Source: a virus. Taken from it: 27,474 nucleotides of DNA. The notes under the pieces were generated by a model. That model had not been told where the DNA came from, did not search any database, and was given only the letters and a program-made list of their open reading frames with translations. The stretch is taken from positions 1 to 27,474 of IMG/VR virus record IMGVR_UViG_3300029319_000383. One strand, given 5' to 3'. Of the stretch, positions 10,201 through 17,594 are shown piece by piece (the first letter of the stretch is position 1; each line of letters opens with the position of its first letter). A program made the position numbers and the translations under genes.

Positions 10201-10710
10201 CCGGGAGGTTTTGACCTCAACGGGTTCATTACTTTTGTGAACTCCGCTAAAGATTTAAATGCATTAAGTAATGTTTTTATTCCATTATTTGGCGAAGAAG
10301 TAGGGAAGAGATACGCTAAAGATTTGAGAATATTGTCTCAACTTATACAAAGAACTAAAAGGCCACAAATAGAAGGCGCATCGACTGATCAAGCTAAACA
10401 GACAGTAAGGGATTGGACTTCAAAAGTTCAGTTTAGTTTTAGAATGATGGTTCCTCCTCTTACCCAAACAGGTCGTCGACTTAATGCTTTAACAGATTTA
10501 TGGAGAACACGAACTAAAAGACACCTTTTAGAAATCTTGGCAGACCCTACGAAACTAAACGAATTACTCAAAGATAGAAAAAGAAACATAACTTTTAAAC
10601 AATATCTTAGTTTTCTTGGGGGACTAGCGACAGCTAGATACAATGTTTCGGAAGATAGGCTAGAGGAAGAAGATCTGGCTGAAATTGAGGCGGTGCTTGA
10701 TGAAAATTAA
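7225..10710 (+). CDS. Largest internal virion protein, 1161 aa
   Basis: This is the longest gene in the window. The protein is hydrophilic and predicted helical for most of its length, with many Glu/Lys/Leu heptad-like stretches (for example residues 440-620 and 700-900). A small Gly/Ala segment around 350-400 could be amphipathic. The size and position resemble large podovirus ejection proteins (T7 gp16 and the similarly large proteins of marine podoviruses), which are expelled into the host during DNA entry. No transglycosylase motif was seen near the N-terminus. The gene overlaps the preceding stop by ATGA, and its own stop is overlapped by the next start. Confidence 0.6.
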   Translation: MTTSSYAQKMMNRPYSFEGQQTTENLGDLFQNKPALKNYIDIYYEYDLADAENRSPNLTEEQRQFAKSYDRYLRTYLANQEAVDKAKAEVSTTEAFEADYYYPRREYEEGPFSTFRKYVADPASDLFEAGKYYTAKALQGRQLEQYNNLTITQRNEAEVDDLARRGINPNKYYSFRFSNLPTDQRLSDSLESLIEDLEGKRLTGSDEAERRQTLQGLRLQQQKLNRENLLGNLAPGPMVSRFFQPISMTPSEGKFFLKDISPNAEVRYIDPKDPTRGLAVRDENTNGMFEPLDPQFGTAFLSNELINLLGQEASTILLEVGGLKGLDKVFRPALENSSIVQKFYRGSGNVGVAGLSAGIGRFAQLTLGKKLGYNNITFERAYDDAFDSALWAAGGTAVIGSTLSVLSRVWNLVAGETVPANMLLEISRKIGDAKKVGTGEEFSTEELKKRLEEVTGNLYSPSAGELTSDAELNALMMSLLVELGNDTKGVQAYKALLQNDAEIATDFWDFLTKNDESWEGVDFASFRKYLNIEQQKSLEAEKLLLSQEEEALRKGLDEELRTLTTVDGDASKIAERVLERSQQGGFIDPRSSPTVLAEYDEKYNLATETVKEELEKLSNEIPAYAGMNKNQAFARFEEFLFPAFRKIFGAIDEGETAEIMRSLGDVEASRIIKDMIPMQDGTSMIKQLMGQRVDDEGKLLKLGNYGLGQLIGMREALSELYIANSKPNVRKTVNELRNAVSDQIDDLVLHEARYRLADEGNENPIPAVLREKVNEIINPLNTAQEALQEVRDGVERKYIKELTSRQPEDIAGFVLGSTPRQVRQLVDEMLITPDSTSRLQAVQELVLLTIRETIGEDGLEGQAKKFDKFLSENSRQLSELFGEKFDDLRSFKELQEQGLAEIEGLKKATQEFEARFDKEPTNFIRDLLMQGRINVLAGDKAKAEDFQKLISEEYPELRPVVVALTKDFLRTNFIGTKYPYGPGFREAGAIYEPGGFDLNGFITFVNSAKDLNALSNVFIPLFGEEVGKRYAKDLRILSQLIQRTKRPQIEGASTDQAKQTVRDWTSKVQFSFRMMVPPLTQTGRRLNALTDLWRTRTKRHLLEILADPTKLNELLKDRKRNITFKQYLSFLGGLATARYNVSEDRLEEEDLAEIEAVLDEN

Positions 10711-12238
10711 ACTATTCCAACCTTCCGTTATTATGAATGCGCCTCGTCGTGCTCGAGGAGGCTCAAACAACAATTTAGCACCAGTATATAGGTTAAATCC
10801 TGATGGCACGGAAACATTAGTAGAGGACACAGTCACTACTATCCCCGAAAGATCTGCAGCATCTGATGCGGCGGACGCGCCTGTACAAGATGAAAATAAT
10901 GCAGGTAGTCCTCCTGCAGACTTAAATCTTGTCGATTATTCAGCTCAACAACTTCCTGTTATGACAGGCGGTCAAAGCGGCCCTGCTCCAGATCAACTTC
11001 CAGGGGGATCTCAAGAGATTCCAGCAGACGTTCTTGATGCTCAGCTTCAGGACCAAATAAATCAAGATCAACTTTTTGAAGATTTACTTGCAAGGTTCAG
11101 AGAGGGGGAGTATGTCACAAGTGAAGAAGTTGATGACCTAATAAACTCTAATAGATTGAGTAGAGAAGATGTTCAGAGATTAATAGGTGAGCATACATTT
11201 ACCGAAGAACAATATGCCTCTTTATTTTCGCAGGGGTTACTCACCAGAGAAGAAATTGAAAATCTTATAGCTGGTTCACAACAGCTTATACAGGAAGAAC
11301 AAATTTCTCTAAGTAATCGTTTAGATGAATTACTGGAACTGGGTCTTACTAGAGACGAGGCTATTGCTCAGTTGTCAGAAGAGTTCAATTTATCTATTGA
11401 AGATATTTTAGAGCAATTAGCAGCGTTAGAGAGTCAAGTAGAAAGTGAAGTAGAAGGTGAAGTAGAAGGGGAGTTAGACCAAGAAACAATAAATCAACTT
11501 CTACAAGACTATACGACGCAAGCACAGTTACAGGATGCTTTAGCAGGATACGCAACGCAAGAACAACTTGCTGGACTTGAGTCAGCTTTTCAAAATAGGT
11601 TGACTCAAGAAGATTTAGAGGCTTATTTAGCAAATACTGATCAAGGGTATCTTACTCAAGAAGATTTAGATGCTTACAGCGAGTCTCAAGATTATGGAAT
11701 ATCTGAAGAAGACTTGAGCGACTCTGCTGTTATACAAGAGCTTGCTGATCGTTTGGATAATTTAACAGAACAATATGCAGACGTTACCTCTCAGTATGAA
11801 GCAGATGCTGTAAATCAACAAATAGAAGATACTAAACAAGAGCTGAGCGATTATATGTCTAGTACTAGCCCCACTGGTCCTAGAACGGGGTCTACATCTG
11901 TATTTGAATCAGGAGCCTCTTTCCTCCCAGGAGGAAGCCCAATGGCTAACCTTATACAGGGACAAAGAGAAGGAATGGGACAAGATCCGTTTAGCACATA
12001 CTTGAAAACATTTACTCCTACCTATGCAGAATACGAAGAACCTTACACTCCTGAGGAGTATGGGGAGATTGCAGGAAGCACTGTTGATATGAATTATCCT
12101 AATCCGTTTACTGGTGGAGTTGCACAGAGGGCAGAGGGCGGAAGAACCTCTAACGGTATTATGGATATGCTTAATTACAATACGAACGTGGCTCCTTTCC
12201 AAAACGCATTTAGACCTAACAGAACGAGGAATATGTGA
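10700..12238 (+). CDS. Acidic repeat/coiled-coil structural protein
   Basis: The ATG at 10700 is chosen over a TTG at 10685: it has GAGG about ten bases upstream and overlaps the previous stop by 11 bp. An ATG at 10733 is a second possibility. The protein is very acidic. Residues about 135-200 hold a repeated helical unit of roughly 20 residues (TSEEVDDLI, SREDVQRLI, TEEQYASLF, TREEIENLI). Another copy set with LTQEDLEAY and LTQEDLDAY lies at about 300-330, and between them is a Glu-rich EVEGEVEGEL tract. The C-terminus is Gly/Asn-rich. It may be a scaffold-like or internal virion protein; no enzyme motif was seen. Confidence 0.6.
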   Translation: MKIKLFQPSVIMNAPRRARGGSNNNLAPVYRLNPDGTETLVEDTVTTIPERSAASDAADAPVQDENNAGSPPADLNLVDYSAQQLPVMTGGQSGPAPDQLPGGSQEIPADVLDAQLQDQINQDQLFEDLLARFREGEYVTSEEVDDLINSNRLSREDVQRLIGEHTFTEEQYASLFSQGLLTREEIENLIAGSQQLIQEEQISLSNRLDELLELGLTRDEAIAQLSEEFNLSIEDILEQLAALESQVESEVEGEVEGELDQETINQLLQDYTTQAQLQDALAGYATQEQLAGLESAFQNRLTQEDLEAYLANTDQGYLTQEDLDAYSESQDYGISEEDLSDSAVIQELADRLDNLTEQYADVTSQYEADAVNQQIEDTKQELSDYMSSTSPTGPRTGSTSVFESGASFLPGGSPMANLIQGQREGMGQDPFSTYLKTFTPTYAEYEEPYTPEEYGEIAGSTVDMNYPNPFTGGVAQRAEGGRTSNGIMDMLNYNTNVAPFQNAFRPNRTRNM

Positions 12239-12621
12239 TGATCCCAGATCGTTTAGACATGCTTAGAGAAACGGCTAGTGCCTCCGCAGCTCCTCCAATG
12301 GAAGAACCTGCAGGACTTGCTAGTCTTAACAACCCTGCTCCAATGCCCCCTGCCTCTCTCCCGACTGGGCAGATGGAGACCCTCTCTGGCTTAGAGGATA
12401 TTATTGAGCCAGAGGGGGTTATGTCTGAAGAGCCTGAAGTAGATTCAGAAGACGGAGCCTCTATGATTGCAATGGCTGCAGTTAATGCAACAGGTTCAAC
12501 AGACGCAGCTATTAATGCGCTACAAGAGGCAATTAACGTCTTAGAATCTCAACGCGCAGAAGAAGAAACGATGCCTGAAGATTCTGGAAGACTAGAAGAT
12601 CTCTTAATGGGAATGACTTAA
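12238..12621 (+). CDS. Small acidic protein at end of structural block
   Basis: The protein has 127 residues from the ATG at 12238, which overlaps the previous TGA; a GTG three bases earlier is also possible. The first half is Pro/Met/Ala-rich and probably disordered. The second half is acidic with a helix (DAAINALQEAINVLESQ). No known family was recognised. It is the last plus-strand gene of the structural block, and its stop shares bases with the stop of the convergent helicase. A strong inverted repeat (12379-12419) lies within it and may act on mRNA. Confidence 0.55.
   Translation: MIPDRLDMLRETASASAAPPMEEPAGLASLNNPAPMPPASLPTGQMETLSGLEDIIEPEGVMSEEPEVDSEDGASMIAMAAVNATGSTDAAINALQEAINVLESQRAEEETMPEDSGRLEDLLMGMT
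12379..12419. repeat. Strong inverted repeat in last structural gene
   Basis: ACCCTCTCTGGCT (12379-12391) pairs with AGCCAGAGGGGGT (12407-12419) over 13 positions with one T-G wobble, loop of 15 bases. It is rich in GC for this genome, and no T-run follows. It lies about 200 bases before the convergent stops and might slow transcription or protect the mRNA end. Confidence 0.65.
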
Positions 12622-14060
12622 TTAAGCCAGTCTTTCCATTTTTCATCGCCTAAGACTTCTTGAGCAAGGTCTAGTTTGGCTCTTAGGGCAGAGACAATTT
12701 TTTCATCTATGGTGTTTTTACAAACCAGATCAACATAGGTTACTTTGTTCTCTTGCCCTATGCGGTGTGCTCTGTCTTCCGACTGAAGTCTTTTCTCAAG
12801 ATCAAAGTTATTAGAGTAATAGACCACGTTCTGAGCTTCAGTTAACGTGATTCCATATCCTCCTGTTTGGGTGTTCCCTACGAAAAACTCTAACGGGGAG
12901 TATGGGTCTTGGAAGTCTCTAATTATCCTTTCTCGTTCATCAGGATGGGTATCTCCAAAATATGCAGCCACTGATTTAGCACCTACTAAACCAGCTAAAG
13001 TATCAACAATCTCTAGTATGTTCTGTCGGTAATTAGCCCAGATGATGACTTTACCTTGCATCTCTGAAAGGACTTCTAGTAAAGCGTCTATCCGATTATT
13101 TTCTACGGGAGTCTCTGTACCGTCATCACTCTTTATGTGGCCACACACTATCTGGTGTAGTCGTAATAGTTGAGTCAATACATTAGTTACGGAAACTTGT
13201 TCTTGGTTAGACAGAAAAGCAATCGCGTTGGCTTTTAACTCTGCATAAAGTTTTTTCTGTTCCGCAGTAAGCTCTACATCTCGTTTCATGTAGACTTTAT
13301 CAGGAAGATCTATGCAATCTTTCTTTAAAACACGGTAGGAGAAAGTGTCTAGTCTCTCAGTAAGTTCTTCTAGATTTCTGAAACCTACTACTGTTCGTAC
13401 TTTCCGGCCTCCGAAATACTTATCTACCACCTCTCCGTAATGGTTCTGAAAAGAATAGAAAGAGCTATACCCTAATAGAGAAGGAGCGAGAACCTCCGTT
13501 TGACTATACAAATCTAAAGGGGACTTAGTTATTGGAGAACCTGTCAAGACTCTACGGAAGCGAGTATGTTTAGCGAGTTTGAGAATATTCTTAGTTCTCG
13601 CTGCCTTGGGGTTTTTTATCGTAGTTGACTCATCTATTGCGAAAAGAGTTTCGTGACTCATGATGAAGTTTTCTGTGAACTTTACGCCCTTACTAGTGCT
13701 AAACGCCTCTACATTAATGATCAGTATCTTTAGTGCGTCTTTGACGTCAAAAAGACCTAGAAGTGCTTCTTTTTCTTTTTTACGTGGAGAGGGACTCCAG
13801 ACCGCTATGTGAGTCTCAACATGGTCTGGTAGATGGGAGGGTATCTCTCTACTCTCCCAGTTCTTATACACACCTTTTGGAGCAACTATGACTGCCGCAT
13901 TTATAGCGCCCTTACCGTAAAGTATTCCGATAGTATCAATCAGAACTTTAGATTTGCCTGTACCCATCTCCATAAAAAGAGCGTACTCAGTTTTATTCCA
14001 AGAACGGGTTAAGGCTTCTTTTTGATGGACGAAGGGGTCCGTTTTGAATTCGTATTTCAA
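12618..14060 (-). CDS. SNF2-type (SF2) DNA helicase/translocase
   Basis: This ATP-dependent DNA translocase has 480 residues. Visible motifs are a Q-motif-like HQKEAL (12-17), Walker A MGTGKS (32-37), Walker B DEST (143-146), motif III LTGSP (172-176), and a C-terminal RecA-like half with motif V GGYGITLTEA and motif VI QSEDRAHRIGQ, the signature of SNF2 proteins. The start is a TTG: reading leftwards on the minus strand, AAAGGA stands six bases before it and an in-frame TAG blocks extension. It is the only minus-strand gene. Phage SNF2 proteins usually serve in replication or recombination; the substrate here is unknown. Confidence 0.93.
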   Translation of the reverse strand: MKYEFKTDPFVHQKEALTRSWNKTEYALFMEMGTGKSKVLIDTIGILYGKGAINAAVIVAPKGVYKNWESREIPSHLPDHVETHIAVWSPSPRKKEKEALLGLFDVKDALKILIINVEAFSTSKGVKFTENFIMSHETLFAIDESTTIKNPKAARTKNILKLAKHTRFRRVLTGSPITKSPLDLYSQTEVLAPSLLGYSSFYSFQNHYGEVVDKYFGGRKVRTVVGFRNLEELTERLDTFSYRVLKKDCIDLPDKVYMKRDVELTAEQKKLYAELKANAIAFLSNQEQVSVTNVLTQLLRLHQIVCGHIKSDDGTETPVENNRIDALLEVLSEMQGKVIIWANYRQNILEIVDTLAGLVGAKSVAAYFGDTHPDERERIIRDFQDPYSPLEFFVGNTQTGGYGITLTEAQNVVYYSNNFDLEKRLQSEDRAHRIGQENKVTYVDLVCKNTIDEKIVSALRAKLDLAQEVLGDEKWKDWLN

Positions 14061-14362
14061 CAGTAGTCCTTTCTAAGCTCTAGTAATAAGTATAATAGAA
14101 ATATATAAAAAACAGAAAATGTTTTACTTTGCTCGTGGCCTATCTAATAGTTCTAATAGTTTCTATTACTTTTCACTCTGTTTAATTTCACTATAGAAAC
14201 AACCTCTTAAGTATAAAATTATTAGTTCTATTACTCTATTAGACGATTCTGTAAATTTTTTTAGAAAAAATAATTTTTTAGATATAGCTAATACAAGAAT
14301 AACCGCTTTACTTTCAAAATCGTTATAAGGTAAGGTGTATTTCTATAAAGGAGAAATTAGAA
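14061..14362. other. Divergent AT-rich intergenic region, possible origin/early promoter region
   Basis: This 302 bp gap separates the minus-strand helicase from the plus-strand early genes. It holds repeated CTAATAG/CTATTAG motifs at 14144-14150, 14153-14159 and 14236-14242, with near copies CTATTAC at 14163-14169 and 14228-14234, and a TAATAG-TTT-CTATTA inverted repeat at 14154-14168. A long T/A-rich tract runs over 14254-14280. A promoter-like repeat follows at 14305-14336, and a weaker copy starts at 14123. On the minus strand a TATACT box lies near 14090-14095. No ORF is evident. The layout suits divergent promoters and perhaps an origin; neither is proven. Confidence 0.6.
14305..14340 (+). 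promoter_or_regulatory. Promoter-like repeat, copy A
   Basis: The 19 bases at 14305-14323 are identical to those at 19090-19108, and the GCTTTACTTTC core recurs at 25744. TTTACT (14307-14312) could be a -35 box, with an 18-base spacer and TAAGGT (14331-14336) as a weak -10. It stands about 25 bases before the first early gene, whose Shine-Dalgarno AAAGGAG is at 14347-14353. It could instead be a binding site for a phage regulator or phage RNA polymerase. Confidence 0.55.
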
Positions 14363-14695
14363 ATGACCGTATACATCGTGCAAGAGGTGTCGGGTAGGAA
14401 TTTACTCCCTGCCAGGAAGTTTGGTGAGCTAGAGGTTTTACTACCTGAGCGCACTAACTTAATGCTCTCCACGGGTCCAGAGATTGCTAAACTCAAAAGA
14501 AAGCTAATGAATTTTAGTGACGAGGATTACTTATTACTTATAGGTGATCCTGCTGCTATCGGTATCTGTTGTGCGATAGCGGCCATGTTTAACGGAAACT
14601 TTTCCGTACTGAAATGGGATAGACAGGAGATGACATATTATCCTGTTAAATTTTTATTGAGGAATCAAGAGGATCTAGGAGTATTAAATGTCTGA
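14363..14695 (+). CDS. Conserved small phage protein, first gene of early operon
   Basis: The protein has 110 residues; the start has a strong Shine-Dalgarno (AAAGGAG) nine bases upstream. The C-terminal half reads LLLIGDPAAIGICCAIA, then LKWDRQEMTYYPVKF. This pattern ('G-D-P-x-A-I-G' then 'K-W-D-R-Q-E-x-x-Y-x-P') is recalled from small proteins widespread in tailed phages, always of unknown function. It directly follows the promoter-like repeat and is translated first in the replication operon, so it may be needed early. No catalytic motif was seen. Confidence 0.7.
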   Translation: MTVYIVQEVSGRNLLPARKFGELEVLLPERTNLMLSTGPEIAKLKRKLMNFSDEDYLLLIGDPAAIGICCAIAAMFNGNFSVLKWDRQEMTYYPVKFLLRNQEDLGVLNV

Positions 14696-15260
14696 CACAC
14701 CATTGTCATTCGAGGAACTTACAGGCTCCGCTTCTGCAGAGCAGTGGAATAGCGAAACTTTAGATAGCGAATACGCTGCTATTAGCTCTAAAGCTCAGGA
14801 GATGGAGGATTTGAAAGACGAGCTTTCTAAGCTCGAGGAGCAGGTTAAAGCGACGAAAGAACGGCTACGTTTAGTAGAAGAACAGGAGCTTCCTGAAGCT
14901 ATGCAAGCAGCTAATCTTGCAGAGATAAAACTATTAAACGGTTCTAAGATCTCTGTGTCCCCTTTCTATAAAGGATACATCTCCGAGAAGAATAGAGAGG
15001 AAGCTCATGAGTGGTTAAAACAGCACGGCCATGAGGGGATTATTAAAAACGAGATAACTGTCCGTTTCGGTAAGGACGAGTTCGAGAAAGCAGAGCATGC
15101 TAAAAGTACACTTTTACAGCAGGGCTTAACACCTGCTGTAAAACAAGGAGTTCATTCACAGACGCTAAATGCTTTTGTGAAAGAGCAGCTGACGAGTGGG
15201 AAAGACCTTCCCGCTGACTTATTCGGGGTATACGTCGGATCCCGCGCCAAAATAAAGTAG
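14688..15260 (+). CDS. Conserved phage coiled-coil protein (DUF7173-like)
   Basis: The protein has 190 residues and overlaps the previous gene by 8 bp; Shine-Dalgarno AGGAG lies eight bases before the ATG. Residues 30-70 form a clear coiled coil (Lys/Glu/Leu heptads ending in EEQELPEAM). A conserved domain follows: KISVSPFYKGYI, REEAHEWLKQHGHEGIIKNE, and the C-terminal ELFGVYVG-type ending (here DLFGVYVGSRAKIK). This matches a common phage family that sits beside SSB-like and primase genes; its function is unknown. A replication or recombination accessory role is inferred from position. A perfect 12 bp inverted repeat lies inside the gene at 15112-15143. Confidence 0.75.
   Translation: MSDTPLSFEELTGSASAEQWNSETLDSEYAAISSKAQEMEDLKDELSKLEEQVKATKERLRLVEEQELPEAMQAANLAEIKLLNGSKISVSPFYKGYISEKNREEAHEWLKQHGHEGIIKNEITVRFGKDEFEKAEHAKSTLLQQGLTPAVKQGVHSQTLNAFVKEQLTSGKDLPADLFGVYVGSRAKIK
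15112..15143. repeat. Perfect 12 bp inverted repeat inside a replication gene
   Basis: TTTTACAGCAGG (15112-15123) and CCTGCTGTAAAA (15132-15143) are perfect reverse complements around the 8-base loop GCTTAACA. It lies inside the coiled-coil protein gene. No T-run follows on the plus strand, so a terminator is unlikely; an RNA processing or protein-binding site is possible. Confidence 0.8.
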
Positions 15261-15270
15261 AGAGGCACTT

Positions 15271-16053
15271 ATGGCAGAGAAAAAAGAAGTAGTGGCGGCT
15301 ACAGACAGCCACGTAGTACCCATCGTCTACGACAGCGATATGTTGTCTCAAGGCACTGGGTTAGAAGAAGCAGGAGCTGGGGACTATGCGATACCTTTTT
15401 TAAGAGTATTGCAGAGCATGTCTCCTCAGCTTAAAAAGAGTGACGGTCAGTACATTCAAGGAGCAGAGGAGGGAAACCTGTATAACACAGTAAGCGGAAA
15501 TGTTTACGACGGTAATACAGGCGTTGAGATAGTTCCCTGTGCCTACAAGAAAAAGTTCATAGAGTGGGTCACGCGAGAACAGGGTGGAGGGTTCGTTACG
15601 GACGAGCACAGTGCGAATGATCTTAAGAGTTGTACTAAAGATGACTCCGGTAGATTTATTCTTCCAAACGGTAATCAGTTGTCCGAGACTGTTGAGTATT
15701 ACTCGTTGGTCTGCGAGAACGAGCACGCACCGGAGGAGGTTCTGTTGAGTTTAACTTCTTCCGCTCTAGGTTTTTCTCGTCGTTGGAATACGATGATGAA
15801 CACTACCCGTGTTATGGATAGTGAGGGTAACGCAGTTCAGGCTCCGATGTTCGCTTATATATACAAACTCACGACAGTGCCTGTATCTAACGATCAGTAC
15901 TCCTGGATGGGACTCTCTGTTGAGAAAGCACGTCCTACGCCTCCTCATCTTGCGAAAGACGCCTTATCCTTTATGAAGGCTGCGAGAGCAGGAGACGTAC
16001 AGGTAAGACAAGAGCAAGAGGGAGTTTCGGACTCTGAGGATGTTCCATTTTAA
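15271..16053 (+). CDS. SSB-like protein with acidic DVPF tail
   Basis: The protein has 260 residues; Shine-Dalgarno AGAGAGG precedes the ATG. The conserved part starts AIPFLRVLQSMSPQLKK and contains NTVSGNVYDGNTGVEIVPC, recalled from phage proteins that sit between the coiled-coil protein and primase and are sometimes labelled single-stranded DNA-binding. The end is acidic and finishes SDSEDVPF. This resembles the C-terminal tip of bacterial SSB (DDDIPF), which binds partner proteins. Taken with the neighbouring primase and helicase, this supports a single-stranded-DNA coating role at the fork. No classical OB-fold signature can be proven by eye. Confidence 0.7.
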   Translation: MAEKKEVVAATDSHVVPIVYDSDMLSQGTGLEEAGAGDYAIPFLRVLQSMSPQLKKSDGQYIQGAEEGNLYNTVSGNVYDGNTGVEIVPCAYKKKFIEWVTREQGGGFVTDEHSANDLKSCTKDDSGRFILPNGNQLSETVEYYSLVCENEHAPEEVLLSLTSSALGFSRRWNTMMNTTRVMDSEGNAVQAPMFAYIYKLTTVPVSNDQYSWMGLSVEKARPTPPHLAKDALSFMKAARAGDVQVRQEQEGVSDSEDVPF

Positions 16054-16070
16054 AGTGGTTAGGGTGAGCA

Positions 16071-17594
16071 ATGTCATTAGTAGAGCAGTTTGCCCACCGT
16101 TTCGCGGGGTTAAGACACGGGTATAGTGTCTTTTCCCCGACGAAAGAAACACGGGAAGATGGGAAGACGAAAGGAAAATACTTAACCATTTCTCAAACTT
16201 TAAATCAGAAAGAGTTGTTTGCAGTTTGGGACGAGCATCTAAAAGGAGAAAAGAGTTTAGGCATCGTGCCTATTGATGAGCACAATACTTGTGTTTGGGG
16301 CGCGATAGACATTGACGACTATCCCTTGGATCTGAAAGGGTTAGCTAAGAAGATAAAGAAGCTCAAGTTACCATTAGTGGTGACTAGATCAAAGAGCGGT
16401 GGGGCGCATATATTTTTATTTGTATTCGACCCAGTTCCCTCTTCTACGATGCAGAGGAAACTTAGGCAGATTTCAGCGGCTATCGGATTCGGACAGTCAG
16501 AGGTTTTCCCTAAGCAGACGAGTTTGCTGTTAGATAGAGGGGATCGCGGAAGCCCATTACAGATGCCATATTTCGGTGGAGAGGATTCACTTAGTTATGC
16601 GTTTAGTCCCACCGGAAACGTATTTACCCCAAAAGATTTTTTAGATTACGCAGACAGTATTGTTCTTACCGAGCAGGAGTTAGAGAGCTTAGAGGCGACC
16701 CCAGTTATAGAAAACTCGGAGTGGCTAGAACAGTCTCCTCCCTGCTTAGAGCATTTAGTTGCTCAAGGCTTTCCAAAGGGAATGCGTAATTCTGGGCTAT
16801 TTAATGTCGGTGTTTTTCTGCGTAAGAAGTTCCCTGACGATTGGGAGAGGCGACTTGAGCAGATTAATCATGCTCACTTTACTCCTCCTTTGAGTGCTTC
16901 AGAAGTACTTGGGATAGCCAAACAGTTACACAAAAAAGATTATTTTTATAAGTGTAATGATCAGCCTATCGCGGGACACTGTAACAGTCCTCTCTGTAGA
17001 ACTAGGAAGTTTGGTGTAGGAGCTTCCGGTGGCACTCCCTTGTTCAGTAATTTAACGAAACAGAACAGTGACCCGCCCATATGGTTCTTAGATGTCGAAG
17101 GGGGACGGTTAGAGTTAGAGACAGAGGAGCTTCTAAATCAGACTCGTTTTCAACGAAAATGTATGGACAGTTTGAACATCATCCCTCCTAAAGTAAGGGA
17201 CGCTACTTGGAGACAGATTATCCAGCAGCTACTAGATAATCTGACTATTATAGAAGTTCCTAAAGACGCTTCTACGGAAGGACACTTTAATGAGTTGTTG
17301 GAGACGTTTTGCACAGAGCGTCCAGCGAGGGAGCGGGATGAGTTGCTACTGGGTAAACCTTGGTCAGACAAGGGACGCACTTATTTTAGATTGGCTGATC
17401 TAATGGATTTTTTACATAGAAAGAATTTTAGGGACTACCCTCGTAATAAGCTCACTGCTAAGTTGAAGAACCTAGGAGGAGAGTCTCACTTCTTTAACAT
17501 AAAAGGCAAGGGAGCTAATGTCTGGCACATAAGCGAGTTTGAGGCTCAGTCTGAGCCACACACGTTGCCAGATTTTAATGATAGTGTTTTATAA
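16071..17594 (+). CDS. Archaeo-eukaryotic-type primase (AEP/PrimPol-like)
   Basis: This primase has 507 residues and would start DNA strands with RNA or DNA primers. Visible are the metal-binding motif AIDIDDY (Asp80, Asp82), the SKSGGAHIF motif with His113, and the third element GSPLQMPYF. These are the AEP superfamily hallmarks, closest by feel to phage and TOTE-type primases. A C-terminal domain carries GMRNSGLFNVGVFLR and a Cys/His cluster (KCNDQPIAGHCNSPLCRTRK) likely binding zinc. No Walker A motif is present, so it lacks its own helicase; the next gene supplies one. The start ATG follows an AGGGTGAG Shine-Dalgarno. Confidence 0.85.
   Translation: MSLVEQFAHRFAGLRHGYSVFSPTKETREDGKTKGKYLTISQTLNQKELFAVWDEHLKGEKSLGIVPIDEHNTCVWGAIDIDDYPLDLKGLAKKIKKLKLPLVVTRSKSGGAHIFLFVFDPVPSSTMQRKLRQISAAIGFGQSEVFPKQTSLLLDRGDRGSPLQMPYFGGEDSLSYAFSPTGNVFTPKDFLDYADSIVLTEQELESLEATPVIENSEWLEQSPPCLEHLVAQGFPKGMRNSGLFNVGVFLRKKFPDDWERRLEQINHAHFTPPLSASEVLGIAKQLHKKDYFYKCNDQPIAGHCNSPLCRTRKFGVGASGGTPLFSNLTKQNSDPPIWFLDVEGGRLELETEELLNQTRFQRKCMDSLNIIPPKVRDATWRQIIQQLLDNLTIIEVPKDASTEGHFNELLETFCTERPARERDELLLGKPWSDKGRTYFRLADLMDFLHRKNFRDYPRNKLTAKLKNLGGESHFFNIKGKGANVWHISEFEAQSEPHTLPDFNDSVL

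Noticed and set aside
12847-13032. Plus-strand ORF of 61 codons opposite the SNF2 gene
   Set aside because: It lies wholly antisense to a gene with clear helicase motifs, and its product has no recognisable features.
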